The position numbers were made by a program, and so were the translations under genes. A DNA stretch of 64,000 nt from Nakamurella alba (GTDB lineage Bacteria > Actinomycetota > Actinomycetes > Mycobacteriales > Nakamurellaceae): positions 186,001 to 250,000 of the forward strand of contig NZ_WLYK01000011.1 in NCBI RefSeq assembly GCF_009707545.1, given 5' to 3'. Position 1 is the first letter of the stretch, and every line of letters starts with the position of its first letter. Of the stretch, positions 7,787 through 18,075 are shown one piece after another. The notes under the pieces were generated by a model, which worked only from the letters and a program-made list of their open reading frames with translations, did not search any database and was not told where the DNA came from.

Positions 7787-8488
7787 GTGCTGCTGCCGAA
7801 GGCCGTGTGCGAGGGGATCGCCGAGGGGCGGGTGACCCAGGCGTTCCGCCGCTGGGACAAGCCGCGGGTCAAGGTCGGCGGCACCCAGCTCACCCCGGTC
7901 GGGACGGTCGCCTTCGACGCGGTCGAACCGGCCGACGAGTCGACGCTGACCGAGCGGGACGCCGAGCTCGCCGGTCTGAAGAACCTCGCCACGCTGCACA
8001 AGATGCTCGCCAGGACCGAGGGTGACCTGTACCGGATCACCCTCCGGTTGGCCGGCCCCGACCCGAGAGTTGCGCTGCGCGAACTGATCCCGGAGCCGGT
8101 GGAGATCGAGGCGCTCACCGCGAAGATGGACCGGATGGACAAGGGCAGCCCCACCGGCCCCTGGACGCGCGAGGTGCTGCGCTGGATCCGGGACCACCCG
8201 GGCATCGTGTCCACCGAGATGGCCGCGGCGCTGGACCGCGAGCGGTGGGCACTCAAGACCGACGTCCGCCGACTGAAGACGCTCGGCCTGACCATCAGCC
8301 TCGAGGTCGGCTACCTGCTCTCGCCCCGTGGCGAGGCCTACCTCGCGGCCACCGAACCGAAGAAGCGGGTGCGCCGGTCCCGCGCCGTGGCTCCTGCCGC
8401 TGGGGTGGACGGATCGACAGCGCCGAAGGCGACGGACGGATCCGCACCGGTCAGGAAAGCCCGCGCCCGGCGGACGTCAACGACGTAG
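7787..8488 (+). CDS. Conserved hypothetical protein, ASCH-like N-terminal domain
   Basis: The 233-residue protein begins LLPKAVCEGIAEGRVTQAFR and continues with a short beta-rich region (VGGTQLTPVGTVAFDAVE). This resembles ASCH/PUA-like nucleic-acid-binding domains. The middle part is helical with a winged-helix look (WIRDHPGIVSTEMAAAL then LKTDVRRLKTLGLT), suggesting a second DNA-binding module. The tail is Arg/Lys/Ala-rich. GTG 7787 lies 5 nt after CATACT, so it is probably leaderless. It sits alone between repeats and a convergent methyltransferase. Function not recognised beyond likely nucleic-acid binding. Confidence 0.7.
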   Translation: MLLPKAVCEGIAEGRVTQAFRRWDKPRVKVGGTQLTPVGTVAFDAVEPADESTLTERDAELAGLKNLATLHKMLARTEGDLYRITLRLAGPDPRVALRELIPEPVEIEALTAKMDRMDKGSPTGPWTREVLRWIRDHPGIVSTEMAAALDRERWALKTDVRRLKTLGLTISLEVGYLLSPRGEAYLAATEPKKRVRRSRAVAPAAGVDGSTAPKATDGSAPVRKARARRTSTT

Positions 8489-8503
8489 GCGCCACTGCCG
8501 GCC

Positions 8504-8575
8504 CCTGATCGCCCGGCGGACCCGGGTCGGTCGTGCCAGTGGCCTGCTCGACCCGGATCGCCCCGATGGATCAGG
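8504..8575. repeat. Nested inverted repeat between convergent genes
   Basis: CCTGATC (8504-8510) pairs with GATCAGG (8569-8575), and inside it CCGGGTC (8522-8528) pairs with GACCCGG (8550-8556). It follows the stop of the ASCH-like gene and may act as a terminator, though no T run follows. Confidence 0.4.
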
Positions 8576-8671
8576 TGGTTGCAGGGTCCGGAGCTCGACC
8601 GGTTCCCAGCGACAGCCACCCCGGTCGCACCGCCCGTTCGAGTGGGGCCAGGTCCGGGCAGGTTCCGGAGT

Positions 8672-9481
8672 TCAGCCCGGGAGGGTGCAGCAGTAGATGG
8701 CCGTCCCGGGGAACATCTCCCCGCGCTCCGGCGACCACTGACCCCAGGTCCCCTCGAAACCCTCCGGCCACTCCGGCTCGATCAGGGCGTCGAGTACGAA
8801 CCCGGCATCGACGATCTCCCGAATGCGGTCACCCAAGGTCCGGTGGTGCTCGACGTAGGCGGGCCGGTCGTCGGCGTCCACTTCGAGGTACGGGGAGCGG
8901 TCGAAGTAGGACTGGATCACGGTCAGACCGGCCGGACCGGGGTCGTCCGGAAACATCCAGCGCATCGGGTGGGTCGCCGAGAACACCCACCGACCGCCCG
9001 GTCGCAGCACCCGGGCGACCTCACGCAGCGCGCCGGCCGAGTCCGCGACGAACGGGATGCCGCCGAAGGCGGAGAAGGCGATGTCGAAGGAGTTGTCGAG
9101 GAAGGGGAGCAGGCAGACGTCGGCCTGGACCACGGGCACCGTGACGCCCGTGCGCCGGTCCGCGTCGTGCGAGTGCCGCAGCATCCCGGCCGACAGGTCG
9201 AACGCCACCACCCGGGCACCCAGGCCGACCAGCCACCGGCTGCACGGCGCCGACCCGCACCCCACCTCCAGCACTGTCGCCCCGGCGACGTCGCCGAGCA
9301 GGCCCGCCTCCGCCTCGTGCAGGTTCTCCGGGCACCACACGAAGTCGGCGTCGCCCAGGAACGTGCCGTGCTCGGCGTGGTAGTCGTCGGCGTCCGCGTC
9401 CCACCAGCGTCGGTTGGCGAACCGCGAATCGTCCTGATCGGCGTCACGGCGGCGTGGCCGGGTCGGGCCCAGGGAGGTCAC
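8672..9481 (-). CDS. Class I SAM-dependent methyltransferase
   Basis: The 269-residue protein has the Rossmann-type methyltransferase motifs in order: motif I VLEVGCGSAPCSRWL, an acidic residue after the second strand (VVAFDLSAGML), then FDIAFSAFGGIPFV, and the post-motif LREVARVLRPGGRWVFS. The region HPMRWMFPDDPGPAGL and the closing EWPEGFEGTWGQWSPERG are typical of a common actinobacterial family of unknown substrate. GTG 9481 is chosen because AGGA lies 9 nt upstream and the preceding in-frame codons have no domain. Confidence 0.87.
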   Translation of the reverse strand: MTSLGPTRPRRRDADQDDSRFANRRWWDADADDYHAEHGTFLGDADFVWCPENLHEAEAGLLGDVAGATVLEVGCGSAPCSRWLVGLGARVVAFDLSAGMLRHSHDADRRTGVTVPVVQADVCLLPFLDNSFDIAFSAFGGIPFVADSAGALREVARVLRPGGRWVFSATHPMRWMFPDDPGPAGLTVIQSYFDRSPYLEVDADDRPAYVEHHRTLGDRIREIVDAGFVLDALIEPEWPEGFEGTWGQWSPERGEMFPGTAIYCCTLPG

Positions 9482-9972
9482 CGGACGATCCTGCACCCTG
9501 CCGTTCCGTGGCGGGTCGTCGGCACCGGCCTGCCCGGGCACCAGGGTGAGCTGGCATGGCGCCCGGTCGAAGACGGGACCGAAAACATCGGCTGCCGGGG
9601 GAAACGGTCCCTGATCCCGACCGGCGACCGGCCCCGACCGCGGACGCGGCAGTCGGGGACCGAACCGGGCGTCGGGAGCTGCGAGCGGCCGGCGGGGGCA
9701 GGAGCGGTGTGGTCGGCGGCACGCCGGGAGCGGGGTAGGCTGGTCGGTGCACTGTGGGTTCGTGCTGCCCCGGAATGGAGTGGGTGGCGCAGCCGCTGCG
9801 CGCCGATCGTCCCGGCCGCGAGGTGTGCGAGGTCCGTTCCGGACATCGTGCACGATCCGCGCCCGGTCGGGAAGCGCGAGGTGGCGGAGCCCACCGGGAG
9901 TACGGCGCCCGACCGGGCGGCGGCCCCCGCCAGTTCGTCCCTACGATTCCTATCCGAGGATCAACCCACCAC
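9482..9972. other. Long upstream region of rpsA
   Basis: No gene is supported in these 491 bases. A possible -10 (TAGGCT, 9736-9741) without a good -35 would give an S1 mRNA leader of about 230 nt. Bacterial S1 genes often have long leaders used for autoregulation; no specific structure is identified here. Confidence 0.4.
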
Positions 9973-11424
9973 ATGTCCACCCCCACCACCACCGTCCCGC
10001 AGGTCGCGATCAACGACATCGGGACGGCCGAGGACTTCCTCGCCGCGGTCGATCAGACCATCAAGTACTTCAACGACGGCGACATCGTCGAGGGCATCAT
10101 CGTCAAGGTCGACCGTGACGAGGTCCTGCTCGACATCGGTTACAAGACCGAGGGCGTCATCCCCTCCCGCGAGCTGTCCATCAAGCACGATGTCGACCCC
10201 AACGAGGTCGTCGAGATCGGCGAGCACGTCGAGGCCCTGGTTCTCCAGAAGGAGGACAAGGAAGGCCGGCTCATCCTGTCCAAGAAGCGTGCGCAGTACG
10301 AGCGCGCCTGGGGCACGATCGAGAAGGTCAAGGAGGAGGACGGCGTCGTCTCCGGCACCGTCATCGAGGTCGTCAAGGGCGGCCTGATCCTGGACATCGG
10401 CCTGCGCGGCTTCCTGCCCGCCTCGCTGGTGGAGATGCGTCGTGTCCGCGACCTGCAGCCGTACGTCGGCCGTCAGCTGGACGCGAAGATCATCGAGCTC
10501 GACAAGAACCGCAACAACGTCGTGCTGTCCCGTCGCCAGTGGCTGGAGCAGACCCAGTCCGAGGTGCGCAGCGAGTTCCTCAACCAGCTGGGCAAGGGCC
10601 AGGTCCGCAAGGGCACGGTCTCCTCGATCGTCAACTTCGGTGCCTTCGTGGACCTGGGTGGCGTCGACGGCCTGGTGCACGTCTCCGAGCTGTCCTGGAA
10701 GCACATCGACCACCCGAGCGAGGTCGTCGAGGTGGGCCAGGAGGTCACCGTCGAGGTCCTCGACGTGGACATGGACCGCGAGCGCGTCTCCCTGTCGCTG
10801 AAGGCGACCCAGGAGGACCCGTGGCGTCACTTCGCCCGGACCCACGCGATCGGCCAGATCGTGCCGGGCAAGGTCACCAAGCTGGTGCCGTTCGGTGCGT
10901 TCGTGCGCGTCTACGACGGCATCGAGGGCCTGGTCCACATCTCCGAGCTGGCCGGCCGCCACGTGGAGATCCCGGAGCAGGTCGTCACGGTGGACGAGGA
11001 GATCTTCGTCCGGGTCATCGACATCGACCTGGAGCGTCGCCGGATCTCGCTGTCGCTGAAGCAGGCCAACGAGGGGATCACCCCGGAGACCGACTTCGAC
11101 GAGGTGCGTGCCCAGTACGGCGTGGTGGACCACTACGACGACGCCGGCAACTTCCTGCCGCCGGAGGGCTTCGACGTGGCCACCGGCGAGTGGCTGGAGG
11201 GTTACGACACCCAGCGCGAGGCGTGGGAGAAGCAGTACTCGGACGCGCACACCGTGTACGAGTCCCACCTCAAGCAGATCGCCGCGGCCCAGAAGGCCGA
11301 CGCCGAGGCTGCCGAGCCGAGCAACTACTCGTCCGGTTCCACCGATGCCGCCGCCACTCCGGCCGGCTCGCTGGTGAACGACGAGCAGCTGGCCGCTCTC
11401 CGCGAGCGTCTCGCCGGCAACTGA
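9973..11424 (+). CDS. rpsA: 30S ribosomal protein S1
   Basis: The 483-residue protein has four S1 RNA-binding repeats, at about residues 34-105, 122-190, 207-277 and 292-362. Repeats 3 and 4 contain the usual signatures FGAFVDLGGVDGLVHVSELSW and FGAFVRVYDGIEGLVHISEL (a hydrophobic strand, then GLVH(V/I)SEL). The C-terminal 100 residues are acidic and flexible. S1 helps bind mRNA to the ribosome. ATG 9973 follows only a weak GAGG sequence 13 nt upstream, typical of S1 genes. Four repeats, not six, is the actinobacterial form. Confidence 0.97.
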   Translation: MSTPTTTVPQVAINDIGTAEDFLAAVDQTIKYFNDGDIVEGIIVKVDRDEVLLDIGYKTEGVIPSRELSIKHDVDPNEVVEIGEHVEALVLQKEDKEGRLILSKKRAQYERAWGTIEKVKEEDGVVSGTVIEVVKGGLILDIGLRGFLPASLVEMRRVRDLQPYVGRQLDAKIIELDKNRNNVVLSRRQWLEQTQSEVRSEFLNQLGKGQVRKGTVSSIVNFGAFVDLGGVDGLVHVSELSWKHIDHPSEVVEVGQEVTVEVLDVDMDRERVSLSLKATQEDPWRHFARTHAIGQIVPGKVTKLVPFGAFVRVYDGIEGLVHISELAGRHVEIPEQVVTVDEEIFVRVIDIDLERRRISLSLKQANEGITPETDFDEVRAQYGVVDHYDDAGNFLPPEGFDVATGEWLEGYDTQREAWEKQYSDAHTVYESHLKQIAAAQKADAEAAEPSNYSSGSTDAAATPAGSLVNDEQLAALRERLAGN

Positions 11425-11465
11425 CCTGACACCCGGGGCCCCGGTCCCGGATGATCGAGTCCCGC

Positions 11466-11501
11466 AACGGGGCCGTCCCTCCTCGGAGGGGCGGCCCCGT
11501 T
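11466..11501 (+). terminator. rpsA terminator hairpin
   Basis: AACGGGGCCG with TCCCTCC on the left pairs with GGAGGGG and CGGCCCCGTT on the right, a near-perfect stem of up to 17 pairs with one G-T wobble, 41 nt after the rpsA stop. Only a short TTCG follows instead of a T run, as is common in actinobacteria. Confidence 0.8.
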
Positions 11502-11625
11502 CGCGTTCCCGGACCGGCCGGTGCGGGACGACCGGCTCCCGCTGGTGAGTGTGATGTCACCGTCCGTGCGCGACACCCCCGCGGGCTTACCGTTTCCTGA
11601 CGGTCGCCCTCGTTAGGTTGGAGCC

Positions 11626-12390
11626 ATGCGTCGCTCGCTCGTGGTCCCCGCCCTCCTCGCCGCCGTCCTGACGGTGTCCGCCTGCAGCTCGGGCACGGAG
11701 GCGCGGCGCACCGTGACCGTGGTCAACACGGTCACCAGCAGCAGCGGCGCCCCCAGCACCGGGGCGTCGGGCAGCCAGTCGAGCATCGTCGTGGTCCCGC
11801 CGAGCGGTTCGGAGAGCGCGGCCACGACCGCCCCGTCCGGCACCGGCAGCGCTTCCGCGTCGTCGTCCGCCCCGGCCAGCACGTCCGCGTCCAGTGCCCC
11901 CGCCTCGTCCACGCCTGCGGTGCAGGACGTCGACCCGCTCCAGGTCGCCTGCAACGTGATCCTGGCCCCGGCCGACGTGAAGAAGGCGCTGGGCGCGACG
12001 ATCTCGGCCAGCTCGGTGCGGATCAAGGACGTCGCCGATCCCGAGCGGAAGATCACCGGCAAGGTGCGCTGCCGCTTCGGCGCCACCGGTGACGAGGCCG
12101 GCAAGGTCACCGCCATCCTGACCACCTACTCCAGCGAGGCCGCCGCGGCCGACCAGGTCGCGCTGACCAAGTCGTCCGAGGAGGACCTGGGGGCCAAGGC
12201 GTCCTCGGTCGAGGTCAGTGGTTACCCGGCCGAGATCCTGCTCCGTGAGGGCGGTCTGATCGTCGTCCAGTACGGCGACTGGACGCTGACCCTGGTCGCC
12301 GCCAACGGGCTGGCCTCGGAGGCGGAGCTCGAGGAAGGGCTGCCCGAACTGGCCCGCCTGGCGCTGGCCCGCGTGGTCAAGAACGGCTGA
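11626..12390 (+). CDS. Secreted lipoprotein, DUF3558-like
   Basis: The 254-residue protein starts with a lipoprotein signal peptide (MRRSLVVPALLAAVLTVSAC), with the lipid-attached Cys at residue 20 after the lipobox VSAC. A Ser/Thr/Ala-rich linker of about 80 residues follows. The C-terminal domain (about residues 104-254) has a paired Cys pattern (VACNVILAPADVKKALG and KVRCRFGA) like the DUF3558 family of actinobacterial lipoproteins of unknown role. The start ATG 11626 has TTGGAG just upstream and TTAGGT as a possible -10. It would be anchored on the outer face of the membrane. Confidence 0.8.
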   Translation: MRRSLVVPALLAAVLTVSACSSGTEARRTVTVVNTVTSSSGAPSTGASGSQSSIVVVPPSGSESAATTAPSGTGSASASSSAPASTSASSAPASSTPAVQDVDPLQVACNVILAPADVKKALGATISASSVRIKDVADPERKITGKVRCRFGATGDEAGKVTAILTTYSSEAAAADQVALTKSSEEDLGAKASSVEVSGYPAEILLREGGLIVVQYGDWTLTLVAANGLASEAELEEGLPELARLALARVVKNG

Positions 12391-12409
12391 CCCGGGAACT
12401 CAGCGCGCT

Positions 12410-12659
12410 CAGGCCCGCTCGACGGGTGCCGGCGGCTCCGGGGCCGCGACCAGGGGCCGAGCAGTCCGAACGCGTCGGCCGATGGCGAGCAGGGTTCCGC
12501 GTTCTACACGACCAGTTCCTGGCCGGGCGCGGCCGGCACCCCGAACGCCTGCATGCGCAGACTGACCGGTCCGACCTCCGGATCGTCGAACCGCTTCTGC
12601 TCCAACATCTTCCCGCGGGTGCATGTCCACAGCCGGGTGAAGTCGGCACCAGTCCCGTC
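12410..12659 (-). pseudogene. Remnant of an MmyB-type helix-turn-helix regulator (C-terminal part)
   Basis: Reading the minus strand from 12659 gives ADFTRLWTC, then KRFDDPEVGPVSLRMQAFGV, then PAAPGQELVV, a TAG stop (12506-12504), then NAEPCSPSADAFGLLG. This is the conserved end of the MmyB ligand-binding domain (family pattern FxRLW, KRFxHPxVG, PGQxLVVYxAEPGSPSADALxLL). The stop falls exactly where the family has Tyr (TAC to TAG). Another in-frame stop lies upstream at about 12676, and no HTH domain is present. It is therefore a decayed fragment. Confidence 0.75.
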
Positions 12660-12766
12660 CACCCGGGGCCGTCACTCGACGGTCCGCGGATGGAGCGGCG
12701 TGCAGCCCGTGCAGCAGTCGCCGACGGCCGTCAGCGGCAGCCGTCGGGGTGAGAAGTAGCCCCGGC

Positions 12767-12964
12767 TCAGACGGCCGGGCGCACCGACGGCGCCGGGCCG
12801 CCGCTCGAGGGCCGGACGACCGCGGCACGGTGCTTGCCGCGGTGGAACATCGCGGTGAGGAAGCTGCGCCGGGACACCCGGGTGAATTCCTGGACCGGGA
12901 CGAGGCCGGGAGAACCCCAGCGGTGGCGGCCGACGACCTCGGGTGCGGTGATCGTGCTCGTCAC
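12767..12964 (-). CDS. Small protein of unknown function (65 residues)
   Basis: GTG 12964 has an excellent GAGAGAGGA ribosome site 7 nt upstream. The peptide starts VTSTITAPEVVGRHRWG, has a basic middle with FTRVSRRSFLTAMFHRGKHR, and ends Pro/Ser-rich. It has no signal peptide or membrane segment. It lies directly upstream of the MmyB-type remnant and on the same strand. Such regulators often sit beside small genes, so it may be what is left of that unit. Function not recognised. Confidence 0.5.
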   Translation of the reverse strand: MTSTITAPEVVGRHRWGSPGLVPVQEFTRVSRRSFLTAMFHRGKHRAAVVRPSSGGPAPSVRPAV

Positions 12965-13211
12965 GGTGGGTCCTCTCTCGGCAGGGCCTCGCGGAATCCG
13001 GTGCGCCGATGTCGACGGGGAGCTGGGGAAGGCACAGGCTCCGGACCTCACCGTGACGCTAACCCAGGTCTCCGATCACTCTCGGTAGGCCGCACGGCGT
13101 GTCAGACGGGACAGGAGTGAATCGTCGTCACAGCAGTGACGAATGGGACGCCCACCGGTCGCCTCGGAACCTGTGTGAGCCGGTGCGACGGGTCCGTGCC
13201 AAGCTGGGCCC

Positions 13212-14093
13212 ATGCTGTTGCTGATCGCCGTGACCGGCGGTATCGGGGCGGGCAAGTCGACGGTCTCCAGGGTGCTGGCCGGGCACGGCGCGGTGGTGAT
13301 CGACTCCGATCGGCTCGCCCGCGAGGTGGTCGCGCCGGGCAGTCCCGGGTTGGCGGCGATCGGTGAGGCTTTTGGTCCGGCGGTGTTGGCCGCCGACGGA
13401 TCGCTCGACCGTCCGGCCCTCGGGTCGATCGTGTTCGCCGACCCCGATGCCCGGAAGGTGCTCGAAGGCATCACCCACCCCCTGGTCCGGGCCCGCTTCG
13501 CCGAGCTGGCCGCTGCCGCACCCGAGGACTCCGTGGTGGTGAACGACATCCCGCTGCTGGTCAGCCAGGAGGTGGCGGCCACCTTCCATCTGGTGGTGGG
13601 GGTGCACGTCGAGCTGGCGACCAGGGTCCGTCGGCTGGTGGACCGCGGTCACACCGAGGCGGATGCACGGGCCCGGATCGCCGCTCAGATCGACGACGAG
13701 GCACGCGGCGGCCTCTGCGACGCCTGGATCGGCAACGACGGGGCGCCGGAGGACACCGACCAACTGGTCGACGAGTTGTGGCGGGAGCGGATCGTGCCGA
13801 TGCGCAACGCGGTGGCGAACGGGGTGGCCACCGGCTGGACCGGGGAGTCGCTGCGACACGGGTCGGCCGCCCGGACGGTGCTGCGGCTGCACCGCGCCAC
13901 CGGGCAGGAGGCGACCAGGGTTGCGGGCGGGGCCGGCGGCGCGCCGCTGGTGGTCGAGCTCCCGGCGTCCGCGGCAGAGTCCGGCGAGGCGCTGACCCGC
14001 GCCGGATTCCCGCCGGTGGCGGGTGACGCGGATCGGCGTGGGCCCGCCGATCCCGCCCTCAACCTGGACTTGAGGCTTGTCGAAATGTCTTGA
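13212..14093 (+). CDS. coaE: Dephospho-CoA kinase with C-terminal extension
   Basis: The first roughly 200 residues are a complete CoaE: P-loop GGIGAGKST at residues 9-17, the DSD substrate motif in VVIDSDRLAREVV, then FADPDARKVLEGITHPLVR and VNDIPLLVS. It performs the last step of coenzyme A synthesis. The remaining about 90 residues (from RNAVANGVATGWTGESLRHG) have no recognised domain. Mycobacterial CoaE also carries an extension (a GrpB-like domain), but this one is shorter and not clearly the same. ATG 13212 has no clear ribosome site. Confidence 0.93.
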   Translation: MLLLIAVTGGIGAGKSTVSRVLAGHGAVVIDSDRLAREVVAPGSPGLAAIGEAFGPAVLAADGSLDRPALGSIVFADPDARKVLEGITHPLVRARFAELAAAAPEDSVVVNDIPLLVSQEVAATFHLVVGVHVELATRVRRLVDRGHTEADARARIAAQIDDEARGGLCDAWIGNDGAPEDTDQLVDELWRERIVPMRNAVANGVATGWTGESLRHGSAARTVLRLHRATGQEATRVAGGAGGAPLVVELPASAAESGEALTRAGFPPVAGDADRRGPADPALNLDLRLVEMS

Positions 14094-14192
14094 GCTCGAT
14101 CTGAGGTCGAGGCTTTCGTGCTGCCCGGGGTGCGATCGGCTGTCTCGGTCACGGCACTGCTGTGACCTGCGACGACGGCCGCCGCAACCGGA

Positions 14193-14215
14193 CTGTCGGT
14201 GCCGCTGCGTACGCT
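14193..14215 (+). promoter_or_regulatory. RecA-NDp/PafBC-type promoter of uvrB
   Basis: CTGTCGGTG (14193-14201), 8 nt, TACGCT (14210-14215). The uvrB GTG lies 7 nt further, so it is leaderless. Spacing and sequence match the PafBC-dependent consensus tTGTCRgtg-N8-TAnnnT. Confidence 0.78.
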
Positions 14216-14222
14216 CTGATCC

Positions 14223-16394
<2,172 letters not shown>

Positions 16395-16518
16395 CCGGAC
16401 CGGCCGCCCGGCATCGCGCCGAGGGTTGTGCCAGGCTGGACGCAGATGCCCCGGCGCAGTCCCGGCGCCGGCGTGCGAGATGAGTGGACCGAGAACTGTT
16501 GCAACAGTGGAGGTGTGC

Positions 16519-16959
16519 ATGACCGGCACGATCGCCGTGCAGATCACGTTCGACGCGGCCCACCCGGGTGCGCTGTCCGAGTTCTGGGCGGTGGCCCTCG
16601 GCTACCGGCTGGACGATCCGCCGCCCGGGTTCGAGACCTGGGAGGAGGCACTGCAGGCCTCGGGGCTGCCGGAGGAGCGCTGGGACGACGCGAGCGCGCT
16701 GGTTCCGTTGCACGGCAACGGTCCCCGGCTCTTCTTCCAGAAGGTCCCGGAGCCCAAGGCCGGCAAGAACCGGCTGCACCTCGACGTCAGCGTCGGGAAG
16801 GGGATCAAGGACCCGGACGAGCGGTGGGAGACGGTGATGGCCCACGTCGAACGACTCATCGGTGTCGGCGGCACCGTCGTCGAGGAACGACGCAGCGACT
16901 GGGGCGACCACTGGATGGTCATGCAGGACCCGGAAGGCAATGAGTTCTGCGTGCAGTAG
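16519..16959 (+). CDS. VOC-superfamily (glyoxalase-like) protein
   Basis: The 146-residue single-domain protein opens with IAVQITFDAAHPGALSEFWA, the strand-helix start of VOC/Glyoxalase_6 domains. It closes with DWGDHWMVMQDPEGNEFCVQ, the DPEGNEFC(V/L) ending typical of this group. Enzymatic target unknown. GGAGG (16509-16513) lies 5 nt before ATG 16519. Confidence 0.88.
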   Translation: MTGTIAVQITFDAAHPGALSEFWAVALGYRLDDPPPGFETWEEALQASGLPEERWDDASALVPLHGNGPRLFFQKVPEPKAGKNRLHLDVSVGKGIKDPDERWETVMAHVERLIGVGGTVVEERRSDWGDHWMVMQDPEGNEFCVQ

Positions 16960-17090
16960 CCCGGACGCCGGCGCCGGACCCACCGCCGTCGATCACACGG
17001 ATGCCAGTGCCGTCCGCGAGCCGGCGATCGCAGCGATCGCCGAGCTGTAGAGCTGCGGTTCGTCGTGGGCGTACCCGGCGCCGTGAGGAA

Positions 17091-18008
17091 TCAGCTGGTG
17101 ATGTCCTTGCGCCGGAAGCGCAGCACGCCGAGGCCGAAGAACACCACGGCGTAGGCGAGTGAGGAGAACCCACCGCGCACCATGTCGTCCCAGCGCACCG
17201 GGTCGACGAGCGCCCCGGTCCAGGAGAAGGCGTAGCGCGTCGGCAGCAGGTTCCGCAGGTCCTCGAGCGCGTCGATCTGGTTGAGGATCTGGGACAGGAT
17301 CGCCAGCAGCACCGCGCCGCCGACGGCACCCAGCGGCGCATCGGTGGAGACGCTGAGGAAGAACGCCAGCCCGGCCACCCAGGTCAGCTGGACGACGACG
17401 TAGCAGAGCACCAGGCCGAGTCGCCCGATGCTGTCCATGCCGGTGAAGGTGTCCCCGATGGGTGTGGTCAGCGGGCCGTTGCCGTAGACGATCAGCCCGA
17501 TCAGCCAGCCGCTGACCGCGAGCAGGGCCAGTGCGATCAGTGACAGCAGGCCGGCCACCAGGATTTTCTGCCGGAGCAGCCGGATCCGCGGCACCGGCAT
17601 CGCCAGCAGGTAGCGCAGCGAGGACCAGGACGCCTCGGAGGCGATGGTGTCGCCGAAGAAGAGGGCGATCACCACGATCAGCAGGAAGCTGGTGGAGAAG
17701 AACAGGGTGACCATCGCGAAGTTCGCGGCGCCGGCCCCTGCCAGGTCCACGAAAGAGCTGCGGTTACCACCGTTGTCGTCGCCGACCGAGAACGCGATCA
17801 CCAGGATGATGGGCAGCAGCACCATGAAGGCCAGCGACAGCTGGGTCCGCCGGCGGCGCAGCTGCCGGGCCAGTTCCACCCGAACCGGCAGCGTGCGGCC
17901 GGCCTTGAAGCCGACCGGCACGCCGGACGACGTCACCGGTGCCGGCTCCGGCAGCCCGGACATCGCATGGACCGCAGCCTCGGTGGACGGATCGTGAGAG
18001 GTGCTCAT
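17091..18008 (-). CDS. ABC-2 type transporter permease
   Basis: The 305-residue protein has a cytoplasmic N-terminus of about 45 residues, then six hydrophobic segments with an ABC-2 permease pattern (LAFMVLLPIILVIAFS, later WSSLRYLLAMPVPRIRLLRQK, which is the coupling region after a membrane helix). It starts 67 nt downstream of the stop of the hydrolase-ATPase fusion on the same strand, so the two should form one transporter. GGAAGGGA lies just before ATG 18008. Confidence 0.9.
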   Translation of the reverse strand: MSTSHDPSTEAAVHAMSGLPEPAPVTSSGVPVGFKAGRTLPVRVELARQLRRRRTQLSLAFMVLLPIILVIAFSVGDDNGGNRSSFVDLAGAGAANFAMVTLFFSTSFLLIVVIALFFGDTIASEASWSSLRYLLAMPVPRIRLLRQKILVAGLLSLIALALLAVSGWLIGLIVYGNGPLTTPIGDTFTGMDSIGRLGLVLCYVVVQLTWVAGLAFFLSVSTDAPLGAVGGAVLLAILSQILNQIDALEDLRNLLPTRYAFSWTGALVDPVRWDDMVRGGFSSLAYAVVFFGLGVLRFRRKDITS

Positions 18009-18075
18009 CGGAGCGATCCCTTCCGGTCGGGGAGCTGGTGAGCAGGAGCAGGGACGGTCACGGTGACGAGCGCGT

